A DNA stretch of 42,502 nucleotides from W0P28-013 sp051878315 (GCA_051878315.1 JBJEJW010000056.1:1-42502), one strand, 5' to 3'; numbered from the stretch's first letter, positions 8,559 through 18,229 are shown. The notes: generated by a model from the sequence alone, not told the origin. Numbers and translations: made by a program.

Positions 8559-9689
8559 CTAAAATGCTTTCAAATAGGCGCGGCGGCGTTTGTGCTGCAG
8601 CGTTTCAAAATATTCCCAATTTGCCAGATTTTTGTTGTTTGTTTCCAAAATTGAGGTCGTTTCGGCATATTTGATGCCGTATTTGTGAAAATAGGTAACT
8701 TGGTCGTAGAAGAATAACGCATTGATACCTTTGTTTTGATAATCGGGACGAACGGCGATAAGCAATAGATCGAATACGTCCATCTTTTTGGCTTTTAGCA
8801 TTTTAAGAATGTGAAACCATCCTAATGGGAACAATTTCCCTTTGCTTTTGCGCAGTGCCGGCGATATGTCGGGCATGCCGACACCGACACCAACAATTTC
8901 GCCTTGATTATTGGTAATGATAGTTACAAAATCGTAATTTAACAACGGGAAATACATGTTGGCGTAGTACTTTTTTTGCTTTTCGGTCATTGGCTGAAAG
9001 TTGTAAAGCGGCATGTATGCCTCGTTCAACACGTCCATGTATTCGTAGTTTGGGAAACGTTTCATCAACTCGCGTGCCGATTTGAATTTTTCGACTTTGA
9101 CACCGTAACGTTCCGACGCAATTTGTGCCACGCGTTGCATTTTTTCGGGAATTTGTTTTGGCACAAATACGCGATATTCAATCCAGTCGGCCTCTTTGCG
9201 CAAGCCAAAATCTTCGAAATGCTCGGCGTAATACGGATAGTTAAATAAACTTGCCATAGGCGAATCGTATTCAAAACCGCGTATCAGGCAACCTTCTTTG
9301 TCCCAATCGGTAAACCCGACGGGACCATTCAATCCTTCCATGCCACGGGCTTTCCCCCAATCGCTGACGGTTTGCAGTAAGGCTTGCGATACTTCTTTGT
9401 CGTCAATGAAATCGATCCAACCGAAACGAACATGTTTGTAGTTCCATCGTTCGTTGGCCTTGTGGTTGATGATGGCGGCCACACGACCAACAATTTGACG
9501 GTCGCGCAATGCCAAAAATAATGCAAATTCGCACACATCGAGTGCCGGATTTTTGGCCGGATCGAACGTGTTCATTTCATCGAAAATCAATGGTGGACAA
9601 TAGTTGGGTTCACCGTCATACAAATCGATACCGAATTGCACAAATTGGCGAAGTTCTTTTTTTGTTTTGACTTCGTGTATTTCTACCAT
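8559..9689 (-). CDS. GNAT-superfamily acyltransferase-like protein
   Basis: A 376-residue protein conserved in Bacteroidetes. The C-terminal part, with VFDLLLIAVRPDYQNKGIN, has the R/Q-x-x-G-x-[GA]-like acetyl-CoA pyrophosphate loop of N-acyltransferases. The N-terminal half (IVGRVAAI and GLNGPVGFTDWDKEG) resembles a second, degenerate GNAT-like fold. The substrate is unknown. It is the last gene of the lepA-rpe operon, 32 nt behind rpe, and reads into the hairpin terminator. Confidence 0.7.
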   Translation of the reverse strand: MVEIHEVKTKKELRQFVQFGIDLYDGEPNYCPPLIFDEMNTFDPAKNPALDVCEFALFLALRDRQIVGRVAAIINHKANERWNYKHVRFGWIDFIDDKEVSQALLQTVSDWGKARGMEGLNGPVGFTDWDKEGCLIRGFEYDSPMASLFNYPYYAEHFEDFGLRKEADWIEYRVFVPKQIPEKMQRVAQIASERYGVKVEKFKSARELMKRFPNYEYMDVLNEAYMPLYNFQPMTEKQKKYYANMYFPLLNYDFVTIITNNQGEIVGVGVGMPDISPALRKSKGKLFPLGWFHILKMLKAKKMDVFDLLLIAVRPDYQNKGINALFFYDQVTYFHKYGIKYAETTSILETNNKNLANWEYFETLQHKRRRAYLKAF

Positions 9690-9721
9690 GGGTTATGTTT
9701 TTAGGGATGTTAATGGGAATT

Positions 9722-10369
9722 TTAGGCTTTTAGTTGCGCTATGGTTTCGACCATGTCGGCAGCACCAAATACAGCGCTTCCGGCCACTAAACAATCGGCG
9801 CCTGCGGCATATAGTTTTGCTGCGTTGTCGAGGTTGACACCACCATCAACCTGAATCAAAGCATGGGCATGATGACGTTCTATCATGGCGCGTAGGCGAG
9901 CGATTTTCGAATAGGTGTTGTCGATAAATTTTTGTCCACCAAAACCCGGATTAACCGACATCAGCAATACCATGTCCAATTCGTCGATGATGTCTTCGAG
10001 CAATTCGACCGGCGTGTGCGGATTGAGTGTTACGGCGGCCTTCATATCGGCGGCGTGTATGCGTTGCACTGTGCGATGCAGATGCGTGCAAGCTTCGTAA
10101 TGTACATTCATAATGATGGCACCGGTGGCTTTTACCTCGTTGACAAATTTGTCAGGTTCTACAATCATTAGATGAACATCCAAGGGCTTACGACTCAATT
10201 CTTTGACGTATTCCAGCACAGGAAATCCGAATGAAATGTTCGGCACAAATACGCCGTCCATTACATCGATATGCAACCAGTCGGCGTCGCTTCTATTGAT
10301 AAGTTCGATGTCGTGTTGCAAATTGCCAAAATTGGCCGACAATAACGATGGTGCAAGTAATTTTTTCAT
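9722..10369 (-). CDS. rpe: ribulose-phosphate 3-epimerase
   Basis: A 215-residue TIM barrel that interconverts ribulose-5-phosphate and xylulose-5-phosphate in the pentose phosphate pathway. The family signatures are clear: PSLLSANFGNL at the start, HIDVMDGVFVPN with the metal-binding His and catalytic Asp, MSVNPGFGGQ, and the C-terminal QVDGGVN with the second catalytic Asp. It starts 15 nt after the lepA stop codon and is followed by the GNAT-like gene. Confidence 0.96.
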   Translation of the reverse strand: MKKLLAPSLLSANFGNLQHDIELINRSDADWLHIDVMDGVFVPNISFGFPVLEYVKELSRKPLDVHLMIVEPDKFVNEVKATGAIIMNVHYEACTHLHRTVQRIHAADMKAAVTLNPHTPVELLEDIIDELDMVLLMSVNPGFGGQKFIDNTYSKIARLRAMIERHHAHALIQVDGGVNLDNAAKLYAAGADCLVAGSAVFGAADMVETIAQLKA

Positions 10370-10384
10370 GGCAGTTATGTTGTT

Positions 10385-12172
10385 TTAATCCAATTTCAGA
10401 ACAGCAAGGAAAGCTTTTTGCGGCACTTCTACATTACCAATCTGTTTCATGCGTTTTTTGCCGCGTTTTTGTTTCTCCAATAGTTTGCGTTTACGCGACA
10501 CGTCGCCGCCATAACATTTAGCAGTTACGTCTTTGCGTACTTGTTTGACGGTTTCGCGTGCAATGATTTTAGCGCCGATGGCGGCCTGAATGGCAATATC
10601 GAACTGTTGTCGTGGCAACAAGTCTTTGAGTTTTTCGCACATACGACGACCGAAATCGACGGCGTTGTCCTGATGTGTGAGGGTAGAGAGTGCGTCCACT
10701 TGTTCGCCGTTCAGCAGTATATCGAGTTTTACAAGTTTTGACGGACGAAACCCATTGGCATGGTAATCGAACGAGGCGTAACCTTTCGATATGGATTTCA
10801 ACTTGTCGTAAAAATCGATGACAATTTCGCCTAAAGGTAGATCGAAAAGTATTTCGACACGGTTGCCCGAAATGAATTCTTGTTTGACAAGTTCGCCGCG
10901 TTTGCTCAAACAAAGCGTCATTATCGGCCCGATATAATTGGTAGTGGTGATAATGGACGCGCGGATATACGGCTCTTCAATGTGGTCGATATGGGCTACA
11001 TCGGGCATGCCGGCAGGGTTATGCACTTCTATTTTATTGCCGTGTTTGTCGTACACCAAATACGACACATTAGGCACTGTGGTGATGACATTCATATCAA
11101 ATTCGCGATCGAGCCGCTCTTGTATGATTTCCATGTGGAGTAGGCCAAGAAATCCGCAGCGAAAGCCAAACCCCAATGCCACCGAACTCTCGGGCGAGAA
11201 CGTCAGCGAGGCATCGTTCAACTGCAATTTTTCAAGACTTGAACGCAGATTCTCATAATCTTCCGTTTCGATGGGATAAACACCGGCAAAAACCATCGGT
11301 TTCACCTCTTCGAACCCTGCAATGGCTTCAGTACATGGTCGTTCGACGTGTGTAATGGTATCGCCAACTTTTACCTCGCTCGACGTTTTAATGCCACTGA
11401 TAATGTAGCCTACATCGCCGGTACCGAGTTCGTTTGTTGGTTGCATGGTCATTTTCAGCACACCTATTTCGTCGGCATCGTATTGGCGACCGGTGTTGAA
11501 AAATTTGACGAAATCGCCTGTGTGCAACACGCCGTTCACCACTTTGAAATAGGCGATAATGCCACGAAAACTATTGAAAACTGAATCAAAAATCAGACAT
11601 TGCAGTGGCGCTTCGGGGTCGCCTGATGGCGCCGGCACACGTTCGACTATGGCATTCAGAATGTCTTCCACACCTAACCCTGTTTTGCCGCTGGCGCGAA
11701 TGATTTCTTCGCGTTTACAACCCAAAAGATCGATTATTTCGTCTTCGACCATGTCGGGCATGGCGCTGTCCATATCGCATTTGTTCATCACGGGAATGAT
11801 CTCCAAATCGTGTTCGATGGCCATGTACAGGTTCGAAATGGTTTGTGCCTGCACACCCTGCGAGGCATCAACAACAAGCAGTGCGCCTTCGCAAGCGGCA
11901 ATAGAGCGCGACACTTCGTACGAGAAATCGACGTGTCCAGGCGTGTCAATCAGATTGAGTGTGTATTCCTCGCCGTTGTAGACGTATTTCATCTGTATGG
12001 CGTGGCTTTTGATAGTGATACCGCGTTCGCGCTCAAGGTCCATATCGTCAAGCACTTGCGCCTGCAAATCCTTTGACGCTACAGTTTTTGTAAATTCCAG
12101 CAAACGGTCGGCCAAAGTGCTTTTGCCGTGGTCAATGTGGGCTATGATGCAAAAATTGCGAATATGTTTCAT
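10385..12172 (-). CDS. lepA: elongation factor 4 (LepA)
   Basis: A 595-residue translational GTPase of the usual EF4 length. The G1 motif AHIDHGKST is at residues 11-19, followed by DTPGHVDF (G3) and NKCD (G4). The C-terminal part includes the LepA-specific domain ending in KGKKRMKQIGNVEVPQ, which diagnoses LepA rather than EF-G. It back-translocates or remodels stalled ribosomes. It is first in a leftward operon with rpe and a GNAT-like gene. Confidence 0.97.
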   Translation of the reverse strand: MKHIRNFCIIAHIDHGKSTLADRLLEFTKTVASKDLQAQVLDDMDLERERGITIKSHAIQMKYVYNGEEYTLNLIDTPGHVDFSYEVSRSIAACEGALLVVDASQGVQAQTISNLYMAIEHDLEIIPVMNKCDMDSAMPDMVEDEIIDLLGCKREEIIRASGKTGLGVEDILNAIVERVPAPSGDPEAPLQCLIFDSVFNSFRGIIAYFKVVNGVLHTGDFVKFFNTGRQYDADEIGVLKMTMQPTNELGTGDVGYIISGIKTSSEVKVGDTITHVERPCTEAIAGFEEVKPMVFAGVYPIETEDYENLRSSLEKLQLNDASLTFSPESSVALGFGFRCGFLGLLHMEIIQERLDREFDMNVITTVPNVSYLVYDKHGNKIEVHNPAGMPDVAHIDHIEEPYIRASIITTTNYIGPIMTLCLSKRGELVKQEFISGNRVEILFDLPLGEIVIDFYDKLKSISKGYASFDYHANGFRPSKLVKLDILLNGEQVDALSTLTHQDNAVDFGRRMCEKLKDLLPRQQFDIAIQAAIGAKIIARETVKQVRKDVTAKCYGGDVSRKRKLLEKQKRGKKRMKQIGNVEVPQKAFLAVLKLD

Positions 12173-12201
12173 GCGCTTTCTGATAATGGCTTACAAAATT
12201 G

Positions 12202-12232
12202 CAAAGATAGCAATTTTTTGTAAATCGTGCAA
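12202..12232 (-). promoter_or_regulatory. promoter of the lepA operon
   Basis: On the minus strand a TTG (12232-12230), a 20-nt spacer and TATCTTTG (12209-12202). The leader to the lepA start codon is about 30 nt. Confidence 0.6.
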
Positions 12233-12284
12233 CAGCGTCATCGTTTTTTTATTTGGAGAGACTTTGCGGGAAAGTTGTGGCATA

Positions 12285-12317
12285 CAAAAACAAAAGCGAG
12301 CATTTTGTGCCCGCTTT
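12285..12317 (-). terminator. intrinsic terminator of trxA
   Basis: On the minus strand the arms AAAGCGGGCA and TGCTCGCTTT pair over 10 bp (one G-U) around a 5-nt loop and are followed by TGTTTTTG. It lies 22 nt downstream of the thioredoxin stop codon. Confidence 0.8.
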
Positions 12318-12339
12318 CGGTGTTACAAGTGTTTACTGT

Positions 12340-12657
12340 TTAAGCCACTAAAGCTTCGAATCGCTCAACCAATTTTGCACGTGGCATCGCCCCGATGGTT
12401 TGATCAACTTTTTCGCCATTTTTGAAAAAGAGAATCGTAGGGACACTGCGAATGCCAAAACGTTCGGCGCTTTCAACAGCGTCCTCGACATCGGCTTTGC
12501 CCACAAAAACACGGCCTGCATATTCGTTGGCCAATTCATCGAGAATGGGTGCCAACATGCGACACGGACCGCACCATGTGGCACTGAAATCAATTACCAC
12601 CAAGGCATTTTGCGCAAGTACCTCGTCAAAATTGGAATCATTAACATGTTGAGTCAT
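12340..12657 (-). CDS. trxA: thioredoxin
   Basis: A 105-residue thioredoxin with the WCGPC active site (C29, C32), the cis-Pro segment SVPTILFF and no signal peptide, so it is a cytoplasmic dithiol-disulfide reductant. Length and motif match TrxA. It has its own promoter and terminator and so is a single-gene unit. Confidence 0.95.
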   Translation of the reverse strand: MTQHVNDSNFDEVLAQNALVVIDFSATWCGPCRMLAPILDELANEYAGRVFVGKADVEDAVESAERFGIRSVPTILFFKNGEKVDQTIGAMPRAKLVERFEALVA

Positions 12658-12698
12658 AGTAAAATAGAGTTTTAATGTTGAGTTCGTGTTTCGTTCTG

Positions 12699-12728
12699 CA
12701 AAGTTATTTACAAATACAATGCCGACAA
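12699..12728 (-). promoter_or_regulatory. promoter of trxA
   Basis: On the minus strand TTG (12728-12726), a 19-nt spacer and TAACTTTG (12706-12699). The start codon lies about 40 nt downstream. Confidence 0.6.
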
Positions 12729-12781
12729 CGTTTTTGGCGTGAAAAAGTTATTAACAATTTATATTTTTGATTATCAGTAAT

Positions 12782-13993
12782 TTACACTTTTTTTAGTGTG
12801 TGTCCCATGCGCTCTTTTTTAGTTTTCATATAAACTACATTGTAGGGATTGGGGTCTATTTCGATGGGGATATTTTCTACAATTTCAAGTCCGTAGGCTT
12901 CCAACCCGATGCGTTTCACGGGGTTATTGGTCATCAGGCGCATTTTCGATACACCCAATTCGCGCAATATGCTGGCACCTACGCCATAGTCGCGTTCGTC
13001 GGCTTTGAAACCGAGGTGCAGGTTGGCATCGACGGTGTCGTAACCTTGTTCTTGTAGTTTGTAGGCTGCAATTTTAGCCATCAAACCAATGCCGCGCCCT
13101 TCCTGATTCATATATACAACCACGCCTTTGCCTTCTTGTTCGATGATACGCATGGCTTGGTGCAGTTGGTCGCCGCACTCGCAGCGGCACGAGCCGAAGA
13201 TGTCGCCCGTGGCGCACGACGAATGTACTCTGACAAGTACCGGCTCGTCGGGTTGCCATTGCCCTTTGATGAGGGCTATGTGCTCCAACCCGTTCGATTT
13301 TTGACGAAACGGTATCAGATGGAAATGGCCGTACTGCGTAGGCATATCTACTTCGTCGCCGCGCTCGATGAGTGATTCTTGCTGCAGCCGATAGGCTATC
13401 AGGTCGCGTATCGAGATGATTTTAATATCGAATTGTTCGGCTATTTTGCGCAATTCGGGCATACGGGCCATAGTTCCGTCTTCGTTCATTATTTCCATCA
13501 AGGCGGCAGCGGGGTAGAGGCCGGCCAATTTGGCCAAATCGATACTGGCTTCGGTGTGTCCGGCACGTCGCAATACACCTTTGTCTTGTGCATACAGCGG
13601 ATTGATGTGTCCCGGTCGGCCAAAGGTTTGCGGCGTCGATGCGGGATCGGCCAATGCGCGTATGGTAGCAGCACGATCGGCTGCCGAAACGCCTGTTGTA
13701 CAACCTTCTAATTTATCGATGGTTACCGTAAACGGTGTGCCAAGTACCGATGTGTTGTCGGCAACCTGATGTGGCAGGTCGAGTTCTTTGCACCGTTCGA
13801 TGGTGATGGGTGCACACAATACGCCACGAGCGTGTTTCAGCATGAAATTGACTTTCTCGGGCGTGATTTTTTCGGCCGCAACGATGAAATCGCCCTCGTT
13901 TTCACGATCTTCATCATCGACAACAATCAAAAATTTGCCTTCGCGAAAATCGGCGATAGCCGATTCAATATAAGCAGTATTGGTGGTAAACAT
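12782..13993 (-). CDS. ribBA: bifunctional RibBA (DHBP synthase / GTP cyclohydrolase II)
   Basis: A 403-residue fusion that catalyses the two entry steps of riboflavin synthesis. Residues 1-205 are 3,4-dihydroxy-2-butanone-4-phosphate synthase, with the acidic loop DDEDRENEGD near 26-35. Residues 210-403 are GTP cyclohydrolase II, with the zinc cysteines C260, C269 and C271 and the NQEGRGIGL motif near 296-304. Both domains look intact. No FMN riboswitch is visible in the short leader. It is transcribed away from the porin gene. Confidence 0.96.
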   Translation of the reverse strand: MFTTNTAYIESAIADFREGKFLIVVDDEDRENEGDFIVAAEKITPEKVNFMLKHARGVLCAPITIERCKELDLPHQVADNTSVLGTPFTVTIDKLEGCTTGVSAADRAATIRALADPASTPQTFGRPGHINPLYAQDKGVLRRAGHTEASIDLAKLAGLYPAAALMEIMNEDGTMARMPELRKIAEQFDIKIISIRDLIAYRLQQESLIERGDEVDMPTQYGHFHLIPFRQKSNGLEHIALIKGQWQPDEPVLVRVHSSCATGDIFGSCRCECGDQLHQAMRIIEQEGKGVVVYMNQEGRGIGLMAKIAAYKLQEQGYDTVDANLHLGFKADERDYGVGASILRELGVSKMRLMTNNPVKRIGLEAYGLEIVENIPIEIDPNPYNVVYMKTKKERMGHTLKKV

Positions 13994-14020
13994 ATATCAG
14001 TGTATGTAAAAATCAATTTG

Positions 14021-14052
14021 CAAAGTTACGCTTTTTCTGTGATTTGTGCAAA
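14021..14052 (-). promoter_or_regulatory. promoter of ribBA
   Basis: On the minus strand TTTG (14052-14049), a 20-nt spacer and TAACTTTG (14028-14021). The leader is only about 25 nt. Confidence 0.7.
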
Positions 14053-14073
14053 TAGAACATCGTTTTGGCAGTT

Positions 14074-14105
14074 TTTGGTGGTTTGTAAAAAAAAATATAA
14101 CTTTG
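14074..14105 (+). promoter_or_regulatory. promoter of the porin gene
   Basis: TTTG (14074-14077), a 20-nt spacer and TAACTTTG (14098-14105). It lies just downstream of the first in-frame ATG (14046) of the porin frame, which decides against that start. Confidence 0.7.
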
Positions 14106-14111
14106 CAGCTT

Positions 14112-16037
14112 GTGAACCGCAGTAAAAATATCATATTGCTATTGATGATTGCGGCGTCGTTGATGGCGCAATCGAACAAAACCGGCAAGGTGTCAATCCC
14201 GACACATATTCGGGCATGGCATATCGACGAAGGGCTGGGCGTAGCCGACACTTGCGGCATCGATACGGCTATTGTCAGTTATCCCGATGCTAACCCTGTG
14301 AATGCGTATAGTATTGCCAACACTTGGAACGGCAATTTGGGGTCGCCGTTGCAGTCGCGCATCTATTTCGACCGTACAGCCAAAACACCAACGTTCTATT
14401 CACAGCCATACGACGCATATTTAGTTGGTATAGAAGATGTTACGTTTTTCAATACAACAACGCCGTTTGCCGAGTTGGAATATCGGTCGGCATTGCCTAC
14501 GTTTTACGAACAAGACCATTTTAAGGCCTTGTTTACGATGAATGCTAATAGTCGAACCAATTTCGGAGGCTTGGTTAATCTGATTTACGGGCGTGGGCAG
14601 TATGCCAATCAAGCCACACGCATGTTGAACGGCGGTTTATGGGGCAGTTATAACGGCCGACGTTATTCGGCGCAAGGTGTGGTGATGTTCAACAATTTTC
14701 GTAATCACGAGAGCGGTGGCATCACCGATCGCAATTACATACTCGACCCGACGGCTGTGGCCGGTGGTATCGATGTGGCTGTGGCCGATATTCCTACACG
14801 CATGGATGCGATTGTCGGCTATTCAAATTACCTCTATTATTACAACCATAAATTTTGTTTTGGTTACGAAAAAGAACGGCGCGTCAACGAAGATTCGGTA
14901 ACATACGATTATATTCCCGTAACATCAATTATTCATACCATCAAGTTCGAGGATACGCGACGACGCTACATCGAGCGCGATTCGCTAACGAACGGTTTCT
15001 ATGCCGACAATTTTTATCAAGGGTCGCATACGCTCGATTCGACACGCTATTGGTCGCTCAAAAATACGCTGGGTGTAACGATGGAAGAGAAGTTCAACCG
15101 CTTGATGCGTTTTGGTCTGACCGGTTTTGTCGAATATGATTTACGACGTTATCGACAGTTCGAAGATTCGGTGCCGATAACCGACAAACACACCGAACAC
15201 AACCTGAAAGTGGGAGCGCAAATTTTCAAACGCGAAGGCGAAAAATTGACTTTCGACGTCAATGGCGATGTGTATGTCGTAGGGCCAAAAATCGGTAATT
15301 TTTCGGTGTATGGAGGCATTCGCAGCATTTTCCCGATTACTGCCAAAGACACGATGAGTATCGAAGCACGCGGTGGATTTTACAACGAATCGTGCGATTA
15401 TCTGTTGCAGAATTATCTGTCGAATCATTTTCGCTGGAACAACGATTTCGACAACGAATTGCGTTTCAATGTCAAAGGACGTATTGCATTTCCCACACGT
15501 CATATTTCGGTGGGCGTACAGTTCGAGAACGTAACCAATCTCATCTATTTCGACAAAGAAGCGCGTCCTGCACAATTTACAGGCAATGTGCAAGTGATAG
15601 CCGCCGATGTTACAGCCAATCTGCAGGCATGGCGCATCCACCTCGATAATCAGTTGGTTTACCAATTTTCGAGCAATAGAGCAGTGTTACCGTTGCCCGA
15701 TTTTGCTTTTTATTCCAATCTGTATTATCTTGACAGTTTTTTCAAAAAAGTGCTTACTATGCAACTTGGTGTGAGTGTGCGCTATCACACTGCTTATTAC
15801 GGCAACAACTATATGCCGGCAACCGGCGTATTTTATCTTCAGGACGAATACAAAATCGGTAATTATCCCGAGATGAACGTGTATCTCAATTTCTTTATCA
15901 AACGTTTACGACTCTATGTGCAATATGCCAATTGGAATGCCACCTTGTTTGGCGGCCGCAACTATTTTTCGATGCCGTTTTATCCTCTAAATCCGGCTAC
16001 GTTCCAATTTGGACTATCGTGGACGTTCTACGATTGA
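14112..16037 (+). CDS. outer-membrane beta-barrel protein, putative porin (Porin_10-like)
   Basis: About 641 residues. It has an N-terminal signal peptide (basic NRSK, a run of Ile/Leu/Ala, cleavage near AQS), followed by many alternating amphipathic strands rich in Tyr, Phe, Asn and Arg. It ends in FGLSWTFYD, an outer-membrane-barrel C-terminus with aromatic residues. It matches the Bacteroidetes 'putative porin' group. The GTG at 14112 is preferred because a perfect promoter sits between it and the upstream ATG, though this leaves almost no leader. An ATG at 14145 would truncate the signal peptide. Confidence 0.75.
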   Translation: MNRSKNIILLLMIAASLMAQSNKTGKVSIPTHIRAWHIDEGLGVADTCGIDTAIVSYPDANPVNAYSIANTWNGNLGSPLQSRIYFDRTAKTPTFYSQPYDAYLVGIEDVTFFNTTTPFAELEYRSALPTFYEQDHFKALFTMNANSRTNFGGLVNLIYGRGQYANQATRMLNGGLWGSYNGRRYSAQGVVMFNNFRNHESGGITDRNYILDPTAVAGGIDVAVADIPTRMDAIVGYSNYLYYYNHKFCFGYEKERRVNEDSVTYDYIPVTSIIHTIKFEDTRRRYIERDSLTNGFYADNFYQGSHTLDSTRYWSLKNTLGVTMEEKFNRLMRFGLTGFVEYDLRRYRQFEDSVPITDKHTEHNLKVGAQIFKREGEKLTFDVNGDVYVVGPKIGNFSVYGGIRSIFPITAKDTMSIEARGGFYNESCDYLLQNYLSNHFRWNNDFDNELRFNVKGRIAFPTRHISVGVQFENVTNLIYFDKEARPAQFTGNVQVIAADVTANLQAWRIHLDNQLVYQFSSNRAVLPLPDFAFYSNLYYLDSFFKKVLTMQLGVSVRYHTAYYGNNYMPATGVFYLQDEYKIGNYPEMNVYLNFFIKRLRLYVQYANWNATLFGGRNYFSMPFYPLNPATFQFGLSWTFYD

Positions 16038-16059
16038 CAACTTACTAAAAACCAATGAT

Positions 16060-16866
16060 ATGGGACTGAAAAAACGTGTAAAAATACCGCTTATGATGGT
16101 TGCCGTTCTGACACTGATAGTGCTGTTTGCCTATTTCAGCGTGCAACCGCGCAAATGGGACGACATCGAACGTTCCAAAGTGCTGAATGTTGTAACCGAA
16201 TACAGCGCACTTGGCTATGTGGTCGATGGCGACAGCGTATCAGGTTTCGAATACGAAGTGCTGAAACGCTTTGCCGATTCGCTGGGATTCGAGTTAAATA
16301 TAGTGGTAGAACCCGATCTCGAGAAAAACATCGAAGGCCTGAATCGTGGCGATTACGATATGATAATGAAATTATTGCCAACCACATTGGAACTCAAATC
16401 GGCTGTAAAATTCTCACAACCATTGATTAAAAATTATTTAGTATTGGTACAACGCACACCAACCGCCGACGATGAAAGTACACTTGTACGCCATGTCGCC
16501 GATTTGGAAAACCGTACACTGACAATGCCTGAACACACGCCCGACGAATTGGTATTGCGCAACATCGAAGACGAACTCGGCATTGCGCTCGACATCGACT
16601 ATCTGCCCAATATCGATATTGAACATGTATTGGCAATGGTGGCACGAGGCGATGTTGACATGGCTGCTGCCGACATTTTCACGGCACGTGCTGTCAAACG
16701 TTTTTATCCGCAACTCGACATTGATACCAAATTGGGATTTACACAGCCATGTGCATGGGCGTTTCCTAAAAAATCGGAACAGTTGTGCCAAACCTTCGAT
16801 GCGTGGCTCGACAATTTCAAACAAAGTGACGATTTTGTCAAATTATATCGCAAGTATTACCGCTAA
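16060..16866 (+). CDS. membrane-anchored solute-binding protein (SBP_bac_3 type)
   Basis: A 268-residue protein. One hydrophobic helix at residues 9-27 is a signal anchor or uncleaved signal. The rest is a periplasmic-binding-protein type II fold like amino-acid-binding proteins and the N-terminal domain of MltF (SGFEYEVLKRFADSLG, RGDYDMIMKLLPTT, RGDVDMAAADIFTARA). No lytic transglycosylase domain follows, so it is not a full MltF. It starts about 20 nt after the porin stop codon and ends 6 nt before the pseudouridine synthase, so these genes probably share one transcript. Confidence 0.8.
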   Translation: MGLKKRVKIPLMMVAVLTLIVLFAYFSVQPRKWDDIERSKVLNVVTEYSALGYVVDGDSVSGFEYEVLKRFADSLGFELNIVVEPDLEKNIEGLNRGDYDMIMKLLPTTLELKSAVKFSQPLIKNYLVLVQRTPTADDESTLVRHVADLENRTLTMPEHTPDELVLRNIEDELGIALDIDYLPNIDIEHVLAMVARGDVDMAAADIFTARAVKRFYPQLDIDTKLGFTQPCAWAFPKKSEQLCQTFDAWLDNFKQSDDFVKLYRKYYR

Positions 16867-16872
16867 CGGCGT

Positions 16873-17760
16873 ATGAAAAACGGACAAACACAACTGCGTG
16901 TTACAGCGTCCATGCCATTGATGGATTTTTTGTTGGCCAAAATGGGCGGCATGAGCCGAACGGCTGTCAAAGCGTTACTGACACATCAACAAGTTACGGT
17001 GAATGGTCGTGTCGTAACGCTATTCAATCACGCTTTACATGTCAACGACCTTGTGTGCGTGACCAAAAACAGACCGCTAACAACCAATAAGTTGCATCCG
17101 TTACTGAAACTCGTTTACGAAGACGATTATCTGCTGGTGGTAGCCAAAAAAGAAGGATTACTCACCGTCGCCACATCGCCTGAATCGCGCGAAACGACAG
17201 TGTTTTCGATACTCAAAAATTATGTCCGGCAAACCAATACTCGTAATGGTGTGTTTGTGGTTCATCGGCTCGACCGCGAAACTTCCGGATTACTCGTTTT
17301 TGCTAAGCAGCGTGATTTACAGCGATTTATGCGCGATAATTGGCGCACTGTTGTAACTAATCGTGCGTATGTGGCATTGGTCGAAGGCAATGTACAACCT
17401 ACGACGGACACCATTGTGTCGTGGTTGACCGAAAACCCGAAAACGACGCGTGTTTATTCGTCTTTTCACGATAATGGCGGCAAAAAATCAATTACACATT
17501 ACACCAAAATAGAGGGTAACAACAATTATTCTTTGCTTGAATTGCATCTCGAAACCGGGCGTACCAACCAAATTCGTGTACAAATGGCAGCAATAGGGCA
17601 TCCTGTGGTAGGCGACCGCAAATATGGGTCAGGCAGTTCGCCTGTCGTCAATCGGTTGGCATTGCATGCCTACACGCTTGATTTTGTACATCCTGTAACG
17701 CATCAGCCGCTACATTTCGAGCAACCTGTTCCGCCTGATTTCCGGTTACCGCATGACTAA
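16873..17760 (+). CDS. RluA-family pseudouridine synthase
   Basis: A 295-residue protein with an N-terminal S4 domain (about residues 10-75) and an RluA/RluD-type catalytic domain. The catalytic motif HRLDRETSG has its Asp near residue 134, and LELHLETGRTNQIRVQMAAIG is the family's second signature. It should convert uridines in rRNA or tRNA; the exact site cannot be set. A strong terminator follows the gene, and the prophage attL lies just beyond it. Confidence 0.92.
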   Translation: MKNGQTQLRVTASMPLMDFLLAKMGGMSRTAVKALLTHQQVTVNGRVVTLFNHALHVNDLVCVTKNRPLTTNKLHPLLKLVYEDDYLLVVAKKEGLLTVATSPESRETTVFSILKNYVRQTNTRNGVFVVHRLDRETSGLLVFAKQRDLQRFMRDNWRTVVTNRAYVALVEGNVQPTTDTIVSWLTENPKTTRVYSSFHDNGGKKSITHYTKIEGNNNYSLLELHLETGRTNQIRVQMAAIGHPVVGDRKYGSGSSPVVNRLALHAYTLDFVHPVTHQPLHFEQPVPPDFRLPHD

Positions 17761-17807
17761 ACAAGTTGATGCTCGTATAACATCTATGTACAAAAAAGGT
17801 CAGTAAA

Positions 17808-17850
17808 CAAAATCAGACACTTCCATTTTGAAAATGTCTGATTTTGTTTG
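17808..17850. terminator. bidirectional terminator at the old rluA/tRNA-Ala junction
   Basis: The arms CAAAATCAGACA (17808-17819) and TGTCTGATTTTG (17835-17846) pair perfectly over 12 bp, with T-rich sequence on both sides. Before prophage insertion it would have served both the rightward pseudouridine synthase gene and the leftward tRNA-Ala. Confidence 0.85.
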
Positions 17851-17854
17851 TGTA

Positions 17855-17871
17855 TTGTGGAGAATATCGGA
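17855..17871. repeat. attL core of the prophage
   Basis: The 17-bp sequence TTGTGGAGAATATCGGA is repeated exactly at 37364-37380, where it covers the 3' end of tRNA-Ala. This is the classic result of integrase-mediated insertion into a tRNA 3' end. Confidence 0.92.
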
Positions 17872-17918
17872 ATAAGAAACGCAAGTTAAACATTTAATTT
17901 ATAATTAGTTGCAGTTGT

Positions 17919-18197
17919 CTATTTTTTGGCAATCGCATTTTTTTGGGATATAAGCACCTCCATTTGACGCTCTATTTTAGCGACGCGTTCCGATAGGGGA
18001 ATATCAGCAATACCAAAAAACTCGTTAGGGCTGATTTTCAATACATTACATAGGTTTAGCAAGTCCTTTGCTCCGATGCGCTGATAGTCGATTGCCTTTT
18101 TTAGGCCTACCAGCGTAAAACCTAACTGCACCGATATGTCGGTAACTGTAACGCCGCGTTTTGCGGCTAAAATCTTTAATTCTTGCCAAGATAACAT
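17919..18197 (-). CDS. XRE-like HTH regulator
   Basis: A 92-residue protein. Residues 5-62 form a helix-turn-helix domain of the lambda-repressor/XRE kind (VTVTDISVQLGFTLVGLKKAI, then LLNLCNVLKISPNEFFG). Residues 65-92 are a short coiled coil, probably for dimerisation. It lies 32 nt behind the second HTH gene and is probably on the same leftward transcript. It is likely an immunity or accessory regulator of the prophage; its operator is not known. Confidence 0.75.
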   Translation of the reverse strand: MLSWQELKILAAKRGVTVTDISVQLGFTLVGLKKAIDYQRIGAKDLLNLCNVLKISPNEFFGIADIPLSERVAKIERQMEVLISQKNAIAKK

Positions 18198-18229
18198 AAT
18201 AACATTATTTTACATACTAAAACTTTTGT

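Noticed and set aside
15141..15665. 174-codon minus-strand frame inside the porin gene
   Set aside because: Antisense shadow of a beta-barrel gene with consistent signal peptide and strands on the plus strand.
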